The notes under the pieces were generated by a model, which made no database searches, was not told the origin of the DNA, and was given only the letters and a program-made list of their open reading frames with translations. Source: Clostridia bacterium UC5.1-1D2 (lineage in GTDB: Bacteria > Bacillota > Clostridia > Lachnospirales > Lachnospiraceae). Taken from it: a stretch of DNA of 64,000 bases. Below are positions 19,285 to 29,505 of the stretch, piece after piece. Positions within the stretch are counted from its first letter, which is position 1; each line of letters starts with the position of its first letter. A program made the position numbers and the translations under genes. Location of the stretch: positions 1 through 64,000 of the forward strand of contig BBZN01000015.1 of NCBI GenBank assembly GCA_001304855.1. The letters run 5' to 3'.

Positions 19285-19887
19285 ATGACGAAGAATGTAT
19301 TATTGTGCGGCGTAGGAGGCCAGGGGACCGTGTTGGCTTCCCGCCTCATTGCGCTTGCAGCTATGGAAAAGGTATGGAGGCCAGGGGTGCGGAAACCATC
19401 GGAATGGCCCAGCGGGGCGGAAGCGTGGTTAGCCATGTGCGCATCGGCGGGGAAATCCACTCTCCGCTGATTCCCCACGGGGGAGCGGACGTTATCATCG
19501 GCTTTGAGCCTGCGGAGGCGGTGCGCTGTCTGCCCTACTTGAAGAAAGGCGGCTGCCTGGTGGTATCCCCTGCGCTATCCGCCTGTGACAGCCTCCCTCA
19601 CAGGAGGGGCGTATACGGGCGGAGAGATGATGGAATACCTCAGGAAGACCCAGGAGAATCTGGCGGTGGTGGACGGGGCGTCCATCTGCCGCCAGTGCGG
19701 ATCCCCCAGGGTGCTGAATGTTGCCCTTTTGGGCGCAGCTGTTGCAAGCGGCCTGATAGGCATTTCCCTGGAGGAGATGGAACAGGCCATTGAAGCCCGC
19801 GTTCCTGAGAAGTTTAAGGAAATGAACCTGAAGGCATTAAAGCTTGGGGCGGCTGCAAAGCATATAGATGGAGGAAAAAACCAATGA
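19285..19887 (+). CDS. iorB: Indolepyruvate ferredoxin oxidoreductase, beta subunit (frameshifted)
   Basis: Gamma-type subunit of the 2-oxoacid:ferredoxin oxidoreductase family. It starts MTKNVLLCGVGGQGTVLASRLIA (family GGQG motif) after AAGGAGGG, then, shifted by one base near 19370, continues 'GMEARGAETIGMAQRGGSVVSHVRIG', the conserved E(T/S)xGMAQRGG block. A second shift near 19575 restores the frame that ends '...GAAAKHIDGGKNQ' at 19887. Restored length is about 201 aa. It overlaps paaK by ATGA, indicating translational coupling. Confidence 0.88.
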
Positions 19888-21113
19888 AGATGAAAGAATC
19901 ACAGTTCCTGCTTATAAAGGAACAGCTTAAAAAACTGACTTCCAAGGAATGTTTCTATAAGCAGAAGCTGGAGGGGGTCAACGTAGACCAGATTCAGTCC
20001 CAGGAGGATTTTGAAAAGCTGCCCTTTACCTGGAAGGGAGATTTGAGGGAGGCGTATCCCTGGGCCTTATGGCGGCTCCTGAGGAGAAGATTGTCAGAAT
20101 CCACTCGTCGTCAGGCACTACCGGAATCCCGGTAATTATCCCTTACACCCAGAAGGATGTGGATGACTGGGCGTTGATGTTTGCCCGCTGCTATGAGATG
20201 GCGGGAATAACCAATATGGACCGCATACAGATTACGCCCGGCTACGGCCTGTGGACTGCCGGGATCGGCTTCCAGCTGGGAGCTGAACGCCTGGGAGCCA
20301 TGACCGTTCCCATGGGCCCCGGCAATACAGATAAGCAGCTTAGGATGATGATGGATATGAAGTCCACCGTTCTCTGCGCCACCTCCTCCTATGCCCTTCT
20401 TCTGGCCGAGGAGATTGCAAAGCGGGGGATCGGAGACAAGATCCACCTGAGAAAAGGCGTTATCGGTCCGAGCGCTGGGGCGATAAGATGAGAAGGCGCA
20501 TCGCCAATGAGCTGGGCGTGGAATTATACGATATCTATGGCCTCACAGAAGTTTACGGACCCGGTATTGCCATCAACTGCCGCGATCAGGGACCGATGCA
20601 CTATTGGGACGACTTTATATACATTGAGATTGTAAATCCGAAAACCGGGGAGGCGCTGCCTGACGGAGAGGTAGGGGAGATTGTAATCACGACACTGAAG
20701 AAGGAAGGCGCCCCCTCATACGCTACAGAACCCATGACCTTTCCAGGATTGTGCCTGGCGATTGTCCCTGCGGTTCTCCTTATCCAAGGATTGATACGCT
20801 TATCGGGCGCACAGACGACATGGTGAAGGTGAAGGGCGTGAACATTTTCCCAAGCCAGATAGAGGAGCTTTTAAGCGCCGTTGAGGGGGCCTCCAGCGAG
20901 TACCAGGTGATGGTGGATCATCTCATGGGAAAGGATGTGCTGACCCTCTTTGTGGAGACAGACCCGCAGGCTAACCGCTATGCCCTGGAGATCGAGATTC
21001 AGAACCAGTTTAAGCTGAGAATCGGCCTGACGCCTCTTGTGAAGCTGGTGGATATAGGGGAACTTCCAAGAAGTGAGAAAAAGTCTACAAGGATTTTTGA
21101 TAACAGGTATTAG
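19884..21113 (+). CDS. paaK: Phenylacetate-CoA ligase (frameshifted)
   Basis: AMP-forming aryl-acetate:CoA ligase. Motifs are the ATP-binding 'VRIHSSSGTTGIPVIIPYT', 'DIYGLTEVYGPG', and the C-terminal 'RIDTLIGRTDDMVKVKGVNIFPSQIEE' typical of PaaK. Breaks near 20058, 20470 and 20720 are each one base; the pieces join to a protein of about 410 aa, slightly shorter than proteobacterial PaaK (about 435). In archaea and clostridia an ADP- or AMP-forming ligase beside Ior can run toward acid plus ATP or recapture arylacetates; the direction here is inference. It ends a three-gene operon. Confidence 0.85.
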
Positions 21114-21154
21114 AACATTATAGAGGAAGCGCCGGCAGGCAGCAGGGCAGGGAA

Positions 21155-21391
21155 TCAGAGCTTAGCTGCCCGTACCAGCACTTCCTTTGCGTTTGAGGCC
21201 CTGAGACCGATAAGCCTGCCTCGGATTAAGTATGCAGACATGGAATCCGCCCTTCCTTTCAGGACGCAGGTGACAAGCTCATTGGATATAAAACCAAGGA
21301 TCTTTAAGTGTTCAGCCATATAGGGCTCGCAGATAATCCACACCACCTCGGCAGTTTCTCCCGCTTTTAACTCGTTTAAAGGATATACCAT
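21155..21391 (-). CDS. FeoA-family protein (78 aa)
   Basis: Small SH3-like beta-barrel protein of the FeoA family, with 'YPLNELKAGETAEVVWI', 'HLKILGF' and 'YLIRGRLIGLRASNAKEVLV'. FeoA assists FeoB in ferrous iron uptake. No feoB is adjacent; a permease-less FeoB-like GTPase lies at 4435-5082. The gene is intact and convergent with paaK. AAGGAA lies about 12 bases before the ATG. Stand-alone FeoA domains can have regulatory roles, so iron uptake is likely but not certain. Confidence 0.8.
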   Translation of the reverse strand: MVYPLNELKAGETAEVVWIICEPYMAEHLKILGFISNELVTCVLKGRADSMSAYLIRGRLIGLRASNAKEVLVRAAKL

Positions 21392-21515
21392 AAATTACAC
21401 ATTTCCTTGGCAGCCTTATGATAGTATATGCGGCGGCCGGCAAATGTGGGCGTATCCTAAAATCTTTCAAAACCTGCCCGGCCAGGTTCCATAGCCCCCT
21501 TGGCCCGGACGCCCA

Positions 21516-22256
21516 TTAATCCAGAATCACCGGAACCGGGTTTCCGATATCCATGGAGCCGGGACTGACGGCGCAGTCCCGGGCCAGCACATGAACCCCG
21601 GCTGCGGCTGCGGCCCGGAGGGCCTGCCCAAAAGCGGGATGGGTAGTATCGTTGGGTTTAAAACCATGGACGCCCCCCATCTGGATGACAAAGAGCACAT
21701 AAGCCTCATAGCCCTCCTGACGGGCTTTCACAAGTCCGTGGAGGTGCTTGACTCCCCGCTCCGTGGGAGCGTCGGGAAACATGACCATGCCGTTTTCCTC
21801 CAGAGTTACGCCTTTCACTTCCATGAAAGCCTGAATCCCGGAATCCGCGTTCTCTTTCTCAACGCCGGCACAGGACAGGGTAAACGCCAGATCGAACCGG
21901 GAATCGCCATGGGTCACTTCCCGCCGTATCGCTTCGATTCTGTCAAAAGGGCCCAGCACAGCCCCGGGATTTGTGTGCACCCATTCCCATGCAGCCTTAT
22001 TGGGGGCCTGGGAGTCCATATTGATGAGCAGGCCTCCCTTATAAACTGCGATGACGTCATATTCCGTTTTGCGGCCTGTCAGCGCTGCGTCCGGGTGGTA
22101 CTCCAAAACGACCCGGACTCCAGGTATGAGAAGTTCTCTGCACCGCCCTGTGTTTTTTACATGGCATACCACATCCCTGCCGTCTATCTCCACATGGGCG
22201 ATAAAGCGGTTGGGACGGCTTAAAAATGTTCCAGTTACGATATGTTCGTATTTCAT
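21516..22256 (-). CDS. sfsA: SfsA family DNA/RNA nuclease-like protein (246 aa)
   Basis: Called 'sugar fermentation stimulation protein' after the E. coli gene. The N-terminal OB-like part contains 'GTFLSRPNRFIAHVEIDG' and 'CHVKNTGRCRELLIPG'. The restriction-nuclease-like core has 'SRFDLAFTL' and 'AFMEVKGVTLEENGMVMFPDAPTERGVKHL', with the D and ExK residues of that fold. Family length is about 235 aa, so this is complete. GGGAG lies 10 bases before the start. Divergent from thrC. Confidence 0.9.
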   Translation of the reverse strand: MKYEHIVTGTFLSRPNRFIAHVEIDGRDVVCHVKNTGRCRELLIPGVRVVLEYHPDAALTGRKTEYDVIAVYKGGLLINMDSQAPNKAAWEWVHTNPGAVLGPFDRIEAIRREVTHGDSRFDLAFTLSCAGVEKENADSGIQAFMEVKGVTLEENGMVMFPDAPTERGVKHLHGLVKARQEGYEAYVLFVIQMGGVHGFKPNDTTHPAFGQALRAAAAAGVHVLARDCAVSPGSMDIGNPVPVILD

Positions 22257-22348
22257 AGTTTAAATTCTCCCTTGAATTTTTTCTTGCCTTTCGTTCTTCG
22301 GCGTGGTAAACTGCTTTCACCTTTCCAATTATACTTTTTGTGTTTTTG

Positions 22349-22377
22349 TTGCGATTGTACCGGAAATATGTTAGGAT
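22349..22377 (+). promoter_or_regulatory. Promoter of thrC
   Basis: TTGCGA, 17 bases, TAGGAT, about 55 bases before the thrC start. A moderate match. Confidence 0.4.
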
Positions 22378-22432
22378 TTCAATATATGTATTATAGAATA
22401 AAACTGATTATTTATAAAGTGAGGATAAGCGT

Positions 22433-23923
22433 ATGGGATTAACCTATCAGAGTACAAGGGGCGGAGAGTCGGGCGTTACCGCCTCTATGGCTATCTTACA
22501 GGGACTTGCGAAGGACGGCGGGTTGTTTATGCCTGCAGAGATTCCGAAGCTGGACGTGCCCTTTGAAGTCCTGGCGGGTATGACCTATCAGGAGACGGCA
22601 TATGAGGTAATGAAGCTGTTTCTCACGGATTTTACGGAGGAGGAGCTTAAGAGCTGCATAGACAGAGCCTACGACGGCAAGTTTGATACAGAGGAGATAG
22701 CGCCTTTGGCAAAGGCGGACGGAGCTTACTATCTGGAGCTTTACCACGGGAGCACCATTGCTTTTAAGGATATGGCCCTCTCCATCCTGCCCCATCTTAT
22801 GACCACCTCCGCCAGGAAGAACAAGGCGGACAAGGAGATTGTGATTCTCACGGCCACCTCCGGCGATACGGGAAAGGCGGCTATGGCCGGATTTGCAGAC
22901 GTTCCCGGCACCAGAATCATTGTATTTTATCCGAAGAACGGCGTCAGCAAGGTTCAGGAGCTGCAGATGCGCACACAGAAGGGGGACAATACCAGCGTGG
23001 TTGCGATTCACGGCAACTTCGACGACGCCCAGACAGGAGTTAAGAACATTTTCGGAAACAGGGCCCTGGAGGAGGAGATGGCGTCGGCAGGATTCCAGTT
23101 CTCTTCAGCCAATTCCATCAATATCGGAAGACTGGTGCCTCAGGTGGTGTACTACGTATATGCTTACGCAAAACTGCTGGCTAACCAGGAGATCGGACAG
23201 GGCGAGGAGATTAACGTGGTAGTTCCCACCGGGAACTTCGGCAACATTCTGGCCGCCTACTTTGCGAAAAAATGGGCCTTCCTGTCAAGACCCTGGTATG
23301 CGCTTCCAATGACAACAAGGTATTGTACGATTTTTTGCTACAGGAACCTACGACAGGAAGCGGGAATTTATCCTTACCAATTCCCCGTCCATGGACATCC
23401 TTATATCCAGCAATTTAGAGCGTCTTATCTACCTGAGCGCAGGCTGCGATCCGGCAGTCAACGCAGCCTTATGAAGGAACTGGCAGAGAAAGGCAGCTAT
23501 ACCGTTACCCCTGCTATGAGAGAATTCATGTCCGATTTTACAGGCGGTTTTGCCACAGAGGCGGAAAATGCAGCCGTTATCAAACAGATATTTGAGGATA
23601 CAGGCTATTTGGTGGATACGCACACCGGTGTGGCGGCTGCTGTTTATAAGGGCTACAAGGCATTGACAGGCGACGGGGCAAAGACGGTTATTGCCTCCAC
23701 TGCAAGCCCCTATAAGTTTTCCCACAGCGTAATGGAAGCCATTGCAGGAAGTGAGAGCCTGGAAGGCAGGGATGAATTCCAGGTTGTGGATGAGCTGAGC
23801 CGTCTCACAGGCACACCTGTCCCCGGGGCTGTGGAAGAGATCCGCAACGCCCCTGTCCGCCATAATCTGGAGTGCGGTGTGGATAAGATGGAGGAAACGG
23901 TAAAGAATATTCTGGGGATATAA
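22433..23923 (+). CDS. thrC: Threonine synthase (internal 3-base net loss from three one-base deletions)
   Basis: PLP enzyme converting O-phosphohomoserine to threonine. Motifs: PLP lysine in 'HGSTIAFKDMALS', 'TATSGDTGKAAMAGF', 'SSANSINIGRLVPQ' and 'VVPTGNFGNILAAYFAKK'. The reading frame appears open throughout at 496 codons, yet residues about 284-345 are nonsense. Three lost bases (A7 to A6 at 23268, T7 to T6 at 23333, GCCC to GCC at 23470) shift the frame out and back. Restored, this stretch reads 'MGLPVKTLVCASNDNKVLYDF' and 'FILTNSPSMDILISSNLERL'. The start has GAGGATAAGCGT. Confidence 0.9.
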   Translation: MGLTYQSTRGGESGVTASMAILQGLAKDGGLFMPAEIPKLDVPFEVLAGMTYQETAYEVMKLFLTDFTEEELKSCIDRAYDGKFDTEEIAPLAKADGAYYLELYHGSTIAFKDMALSILPHLMTTSARKNKADKEIVILTATSGDTGKAAMAGFADVPGTRIIVFYPKNGVSKVQELQMRTQKGDNTSVVAIHGNFDDAQTGVKNIFGNRALEEEMASAGFQFSSANSINIGRLVPQVVYYVYAYAKLLANQEIGQGEEINVVVPTGNFGNILAAYFAKKWAFLSRPWYALPMTTRYCTIFCYRNLRQEAGIYPYQFPVHGHPYIQQFRASYLPERRLRSGSQRSLMKELAEKGSYTVTPAMREFMSDFTGGFATEAENAAVIKQIFEDTGYLVDTHTGVAAAVYKGYKALTGDGAKTVIASTASPYKFSHSVMEAIAGSESLEGRDEFQVVDELSRLTGTPVPGAVEEIRNAPVRHNLECGVDKMEETVKNILGI

Positions 23924-23952
23924 ACAGGTTTCCAAAGTTGTACAAAACTCTC

Positions 23953-23981
23953 TTTCTTTTTATGCGCAGTTGCGATATAAT
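23953..23981 (+). promoter_or_regulatory. Promoter of fba
   Basis: TTTCTT, 17 bases, TATAAT, about 46 bases before the aldolase start. The -10 is exact, the -35 weak. Confidence 0.45.
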
Positions 23982-24027
23982 AAGCGAGATGGTTAAAAAC
24001 ATAACAAAGTTTTAAGGAGGGTATCAT

Positions 24028-24891
24028 ATGTTAGTTTCAGCAAAAGAGATGCTTGAGAAAGCAAGAGAAGGTAAGTACGCAGTTGGCCAGTTCAACATCA
24101 ATAACCTGGAGTGGACAAAATCCGTACTGCTGACAGCACAGGAACTTCAGTCTCCCGTTATCCTTGGCGTATCCGAGGGCGCAGGAAAGTATATGACAGG
24201 TTTTAAGACAGTATCCGCTATGGTTAAGGCTATGATGGAGGAACTGAATATCACTGTTCCCGTAGCGCTGCATCTGGATCACGGTTCCTATGAGGGCTGC
24301 TATAAATGTATCAAGGCTGGATTCTCCTCCATTATGTTCGATGGTTCCCACTATTCCATCGAAGAGAATATTGAGAAGACAAAAGAGCTGGTAAAGATTG
24401 CCCACACCATGGGCCTGTCTCTGGAGGCGGAGGTTGGCTCCATCGGCGGCGAGGAAGACGGCGTGGTAGGTCTTGGAGAATGCGCGGATCCGGCAGAGTG
24501 CAAGGCGATTTCCGACCTGGGCATAGACTTCCTGGCAGCAGGCATCGGCAACATTCACGGCAAATATCCTGAGAACTGGCCCGGACTCCGCTTCGACGTG
24601 CTGGAGAAAATTAAGGAAGCCGTAGGCGATATGCCTCTGGTTCTTCACGGCGGAACAGGTATCCCTGAGGATATGATTAAGAAGGCCATCAGCCTGGGCG
24701 TTGCAAAGATTAATGTCAACACCGAGTGCCAGCTGACTTTTGCGGCAGCTACCAGGGCTTATGTTGAGGCAGGCAAGGATCTGCAGGGCAAGGGCTTTGA
24801 CCCGAGAAAGCTTCTGGCTCCGGGGGCAGACGCAATCAAGGGAACGGTGAAAGAAAAAATGGAACTTTTCGGAAGCGTAGGCAAGGCCTGA
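24028..24891 (+). CDS. fba: Class II fructose-1,6-bisphosphate aldolase (287 aa)
   Basis: Zinc aldolase of glycolysis/gluconeogenesis: fructose-1,6-bisphosphate to DHAP and glyceraldehyde-3-phosphate. Zn ligands and active-site residues are visible in 'ALHLDHGSYEG' (Asp, His), 'EAEVGSIGGEEDGVVG', 'GIGNIHGKYPE' (His) and 'LVLHGGTGIPEDMI' (His). The gene is intact and of usual length. AAGGAGG lies nine bases before the ATG. It has its own promoter and a terminator-like hairpin (24998), so it is probably monocistronic and highly expressed; adjacent genes are not glycolytic. Confidence 0.95.
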   Translation: MLVSAKEMLEKAREGKYAVGQFNINNLEWTKSVLLTAQELQSPVILGVSEGAGKYMTGFKTVSAMVKAMMEELNITVPVALHLDHGSYEGCYKCIKAGFSSIMFDGSHYSIEENIEKTKELVKIAHTMGLSLEAEVGSIGGEEDGVVGLGECADPAECKAISDLGIDFLAAGIGNIHGKYPENWPGLRFDVLEKIKEAVGDMPLVLHGGTGIPEDMIKKAISLGVAKINVNTECQLTFAAATRAYVEAGKDLQGKGFDPRKLLAPGADAIKGTVKEKMELFGSVGKA

Positions 24892-24997
24892 TTCCCGGCT
24901 ATTAAGACTGCTTCATAATGATTATTAGAATAAATACAAGGTTTTCTTCAAAAACCTCTTGCAATTTTAGGGGAAATGGTTTATTTTAATAAAGAAC

Positions 24998-25034
24998 AAA
25001 GGTGTTCTCTCTGAATGGGGGAGCGCCTTTTTGT
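24998..25034 (+). terminator. Rho-independent terminator after fba
   Basis: AAAGGTGTTCTCTC arm pairs imperfectly with GGGGAGCGCCTTT, then TTTTT. It lies about 105 bases after the fba stop; the region between is AT-rich without a gene. Confidence 0.6.
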
Positions 25035-25138
25035 TATATCCCGGCCGCAGCTTAATAAAATTATGTGAGGTCTGGAATGGCAATGAGGATATATGGATTA
25101 GGGAAAAAGGAAAACAAAAAGAGAGGATGGAAGAATCT

Positions 25139-27252
25139 ATGAGCGAGGTATTGAACGTATCTGAAATGTTCGGCAGGAATGTGTTCAACGATGCGGTAAT
25201 GAAGGACCGCCTGCCGAAGAACGTGTACAAGAAACTGAAAAAGACCATCGAGGACGGCGCCGAGATGGATCCCAGCATAGCGGATGTAGTGGCCCATGCC
25301 ATGAAGGACTGGGCGATTGAGAGAGGGGCCACCCACTATACCACTGGTTCCAGCCTCTGACCGGCGTGACGGCTGAAAAGCATGATTCTTTTATCTCTGC
25401 GCCCAATGACGGAAAAGTGATTATGGAATTCTCCGGCAAGGAGTTAATCAAGGGTGAACCGGACGCCTCCTCCTTTCCGTCCGGAGGCCTGAGGGCAACC
25501 TTCGAGGCCAGAGGCTATACGGTTTGGGATTGTACCTCGCCTGCATTTCTCAGGGAGGACGCCATCGGCGTGACCCTCTGCATTCCTACCTCCTTTTGCT
25601 CTTACAAGGGAGAGGCTTTGGATAAAAAGACTCCTCTGCTCCGCTCCATGCAGGCTGTTAATGAGCAGGCTTTAAGAATTCTCCGGCTCTTCGGCAACAC
25701 CACGGCAAAGAGGGTGTCTCCCTCCGTAGGGCCTGAGCAGGAATATTTCCTGGTGGATCGTGAAAAGTATTTGCAGAGAAAGGACCTGATTTACACAGGG
25801 CGCACCCTGTTTGGAGCAATGCCTCCCAAGGGACAGGAGCTGGAGGATCATTATTTTGGGGCCATCCGGGAGCGGATCGGTTCCTACATGAATGATGTGA
25901 ATAAAGAGCTGTGGAAATTAGGCGTGCCTGCCAAGACGCAGCATAACGAGGTGGCACCTGCCCAGCATGAGCTGGCTCCCATTTACGAGGGCGGCAATCA
26001 GGCGGTGGATCACAATCAGATCGTGATGGAAACTCTTAAAAAGGTGGCAGGACGCCACGGAATGGCCTGCCTTCTCCATGAGAAACCCTTTGCAGGGGTC
26101 AACGGTTCCGGCAAACACAATAACTGGTCGCTGACAGCAGACGACGGAACAAACCTGATGAACCCGGGGGATACGCCTCATGAGAATGTACAGTTTCTGC
26201 TGGTGCTGGCCTGTATAATGAAGGCTGTGGATATACATGCGGATCTTCTCAGAGAGTCTGCGGCCGATGTGGGAAATGATCACAGGCTGGGAGCCAACGA
26301 GGCGCCGCCTGCGATTATCTCCGTATTCCTGGGTGAGCAGCTGGAGGATGTGATTGATCAGCTTTGCAGCAGAGGAGAGGCCACTCACTCCAAATCAGGG
26401 GGAACTTTAAAGACAGGCGTCGATATTCTTCCGGATTTGGATAAGGATGCCACAGACCGCAACAGAACCTCGCCGTTTGCTTTTACAGGCAATAAGTTTG
26501 AGTTCCGTATGGTGGGTTCCTCCGACTCCATCGCCTCTCCCAATACGGTTTTGAACACCATTGTTGCGGAGGCTTTCAAGGAGGCTGCGGATAAGCTTGA
26601 GAGGGCCGGAGATTTTGATATGGCAGTTCATGATTATATTAAGGAGACGCTTGCCGCTCACAGAAGAATTGTTTTTAACGGCAATGGTTATTCCGAGGAC
26701 TGGGTAGCTGAGGCTGAGAAGCGGGGGCTTCCCAATATCAGGTCCATGGTGGACGCCATTCCTGCATTGACTACGGATAAGGCAGTGAAGCTCTTTGAGG
26801 AATTCGGAGTATTCACCAGGGCTGAGCTGGAGTCCAGAGCCGAGGTTGAGTATGAGAATTACAGCAAGGCTATTAATATCGAGGCCAGAACCATGTACGA
26901 TATGGCCAGCAAGTCCATCATTCCCGCTGTTATCCGGTATACTACCAGGCTGGCAGAATCTATATCGGCTGTGAGGACTGCGTGCCCTGAGGCCGATGTG
27001 AGCGCTCAGACTGAGCTTTTGATGGAGACTTCGGATTTGTTGTCCGAGACAAAGACGGCGCTGGCAGATTTGGCGGATAAAACAGAGAAGGCTTCAGGGG
27101 CTGAGGAAGGAAAGGTTCAGGCCACCGTGTTTTATAAAGAGGTATTTCCGGCCATGGAGGCTTTGAGAGCGCCGGTTGACAGGCTGGAGATGATTGTGGA
27201 TAAGGATTTGTGGCCGATGCCCAGCTATGGGGATTTGATTTTTGAGGTTTAA
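25139..27252 (+). CDS. glnN: Glutamine synthetase, type III (one frameshift)
   Basis: Large (about 705 aa) hexameric-ring glutamine synthetase: glutamate + NH3 + ATP to glutamine. GSIII motifs: '[16 protein letters not shown]', '[19 protein letters not shown]', '[15 protein letters not shown]', '[17 protein letters not shown]' and '[13 protein letters not shown]'. The frame breaks at 25340, where TACCCACTGG reads TACCACTGG (restored [19 protein letters not shown]). Start ATG 25139 ([12 protein letters not shown]) is chosen with GAGAGG upstream; an ATG at 25127 has no room for a site. No PII or regulator gene is adjacent. Confidence 0.92.
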
Positions 27253-27333
27253 GGCCTGGGACTTATTTGGCAGCGGACAGTAACATTTTGGAAATAAAGG
27301 CTAAAAGTACTTTCTGATTTTGGGAAAGTGTGG

Positions 27334-27414
27334 TATAATCAAAATACGTTTTAAATCAGGGGAAATGAGTATTATGTAACTATATGACAGGGTCTGCCGT
27401 TTGGCAGGCCCTGT
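27334..27414 (+). other. Promoter-like TATAAT and strong hairpin between glnN and the LicCA gene
   Basis: TATAAT at 27334-27339 is followed about 47 bases later by the hairpin ACAGGGTCTGCC-GTTT-GGCAGGCCCTGT (27387-27414). No T-run follows. It could be a leader structure or a small RNA; nothing else is seen in this gap except the promoter at 27432. Confidence 0.35.
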
Positions 27415-27431
27415 TGCGTGTGCGTTGGGGC

Positions 27432-27459
27432 TTGCTTTTTTGGGGGAGAGTGATATAAT
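27432..27459 (+). promoter_or_regulatory. Promoter of the LicC-LicA fusion
   Basis: TTGCTT, 16 bases, TATAAT, about 60 bases upstream of the start at 27521. Confidence 0.5.
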
Positions 27460-27520
27460 GTTCATATATTTTGATAAAAAGCGTAATTTGAACACATAGA
27501 GAGAAACGAGAGGGACGAAG

Positions 27521-29385
27521 ATGGACAGATTGGGACTGGTGTGCAGAACTGTATTGGAGAGGCCGGGGATTACTCAGAGAGAATTGGCGGCTTTGCTGGA
27601 TGTGTCTTTGGGGACGGCCAACGGGCTGGTTAAAGAGTGCATTCAGAGGGGATATATTGAGGAGAACAACGGCGCTGAGGGAAATAAATGGGCGCTGCGC
27701 CAGGCCGGGAAGGAACTTCTGGAGCCTTACAGGGTGGATGGAGCTCTGATCATTGCCGCAGGCTTCGGATCCAGATTTGTGCCTCTGACCTTTGAGACTC
27801 CCAAGGGGCTTCTGGAGGTCTTTGGAGAACGGATGATTGAGCGGCAGATAAAGCAGCTTCATGAGGCGGGAGTCCGGGATATTACCATTGCTGTGGGCTA
27901 TTTGAAAGAGAAGTTTGAATATCTCATCGATAAGTTTGATGTGACGCTTCTTTATAATCCAGAGTACTCCAGCAAGAATACGCTGACCACTATTTACAGG
28001 GCCAGGAAGGTGCTGGAGGGGAGGAATATGTATGTCCTGTCCTCGGATAACTGGATGCGGGAAAATATGTACCACGGCTATGAGTGCGGCGCCTGGTACA
28101 GCAGTGCGCTTCAGAAGGGGGAGACGAAGGAGTGGTGCCTTAGCTTTAATAAGAAGGGACGGATTACCCAGGTGAAGGTTGGGGGAAAGGACCAGTGGGT
28201 GATGTACGGTCCTGCGTATTTTTCCAGGGAATTTTCCAGGATGTTCCTTCCGGTTCTGGAGGCTTACTATAAGACTCCGGGAACGGAGCAGTTTTACTGG
28301 GAACAGGTTTATGTGGATATGCTGGAGGGTGAGGCCAGGGGACGGCTGGAGGAGGACAGGGAGCTGCTTAAGGCTGCCGAGGAGGCTTCCGGCCTGCCTG
28401 CTTTAAGGTGGGATGAGATTGAGATGGATGTGAACCGGCAGAGGGAGGATCAGGTGTACGAGTTTGAAAACCTGGAGGAGCTGCGGCTGTTTGATACCAA
28501 ATATCAGCGTCAGTCCGATAATGAGGCTATGAGTCTGGTTTCCAGTGTGTTTCAGGTGCCGGAGTCGGAGATACATGACATCCGCTGTCTGAAGGCGGGC
28601 ATGACGAACAAATCCTTTCTCTTCAAAGTGGGAGAACGCCACTGCATCTGCCGCGTGCCCGGGCCCGGAACCGAGTTCCTCATTAACCGCAGGGAGGAAG
28701 CCAGGGTATATGAGGTCATAAAACCTCTGGGGATCACGGAGCGCCTGCTGTATTTAAATCCTGATACTGGCTACAAGATTGCCGATTATTATGAAGGAGC
28801 CAGAAACGCCCTGGCAGGAGACTGGAAGGATATGGAGAAGTGCATGGAAGTGGTGAGGCGCCTTCACGGTCCGGCCTCAGGGTGGAGCACAGCTTTGATA
28901 TCAGGGAGCGGATCGATTTTTATGAGAAATTGTGCAGGAGCCATGGAGGGATTCTCTTTGAGGATTATGATGAGGTGAGAAGCTGGATGAACTGGCTGAT
29001 GGATACCCTGGATGGGATGGAGCGGCCTTCCTGTCTCTGTCATATCGACGCCAATGTGGACAACTTTCTGATGTTGGAGAGCGGGGAGGTGAAGCTGCTG
29101 GACTGGGAGTACGCAGGCATGTGCGACCCGGCTATGGACATTTCCATGTGCGCTATCTACTCTTATTACGGGGAGGAAGAGATGGAGAAGCTGTTTTGCC
29201 TTTACCTTCAGCGGGAACCTGAGAAGGAGGAGCTCTTTGCTCTCTACGCCAATGCAGCCCTTGGAGGTTTCCTGTGGAGCCTGTGGGCTGTGTATAAAAG
29301 CGTATTGGGGGATGAGTTTGGGGAATACACAATCATCATGTACCGTTACGCCAAGAAATATTATAGGAAATTACGGAAATTGTAA
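27521..29385 (+). CDS. Winged helix-cytidylyltransferase-choline kinase fusion (LicC/LicA-like; one frameshift)
   Basis: Three domains in one protein of about 621 aa. Residues 1-70 are a winged helix ('GITQRELAALLDVSLGTANGLVKECI'). Residues about 75-310 are a nucleotidyltransferase like phosphocholine cytidylyltransferase LicC ('ALIIAAGFGSRFVPLTFETPKGLLEVFGERMIERQI', 'NPEYSSKNTLTTIYRA'). Residues about 345-620 are a choline/ethanolamine kinase fold like LicA ('TNKSFLFKVGERHCICRVPGPGTE', catalytic 'CHIDANVDNFLM', metal site 'VKLLDWEYAGMCDPAMDI'). The break is near 28869 (CACGGGTCC read as CACGGTCC). It would phosphorylate choline and make CDP-choline for cell-surface decoration. Choline-binding-type repeat proteins are encoded directly downstream, which supports this. 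Confidence 0.85.
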
Positions 29386-29418
29386 TAAAAATGTTACCAA
29401 ATGCATACAGGATTGTGC

Positions 29419-29424
29419 TATAAT
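29419..29424 (+). promoter_or_regulatory. Putative -10 box before the repeat protein
   Basis: TATAAT about 80 bases upstream of 29506, with TTACCA 19 bases further up (29394-29399). A weak -35. Confidence 0.3.
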
Positions 29425-29505
29425 CGGAGTTATGTGAGAAGCTGGGTATTTTGCGGCCAAAAGCAGAAATACACGGCGGTATAGAACAGGCGAGGAGGAT
29501 GACAT

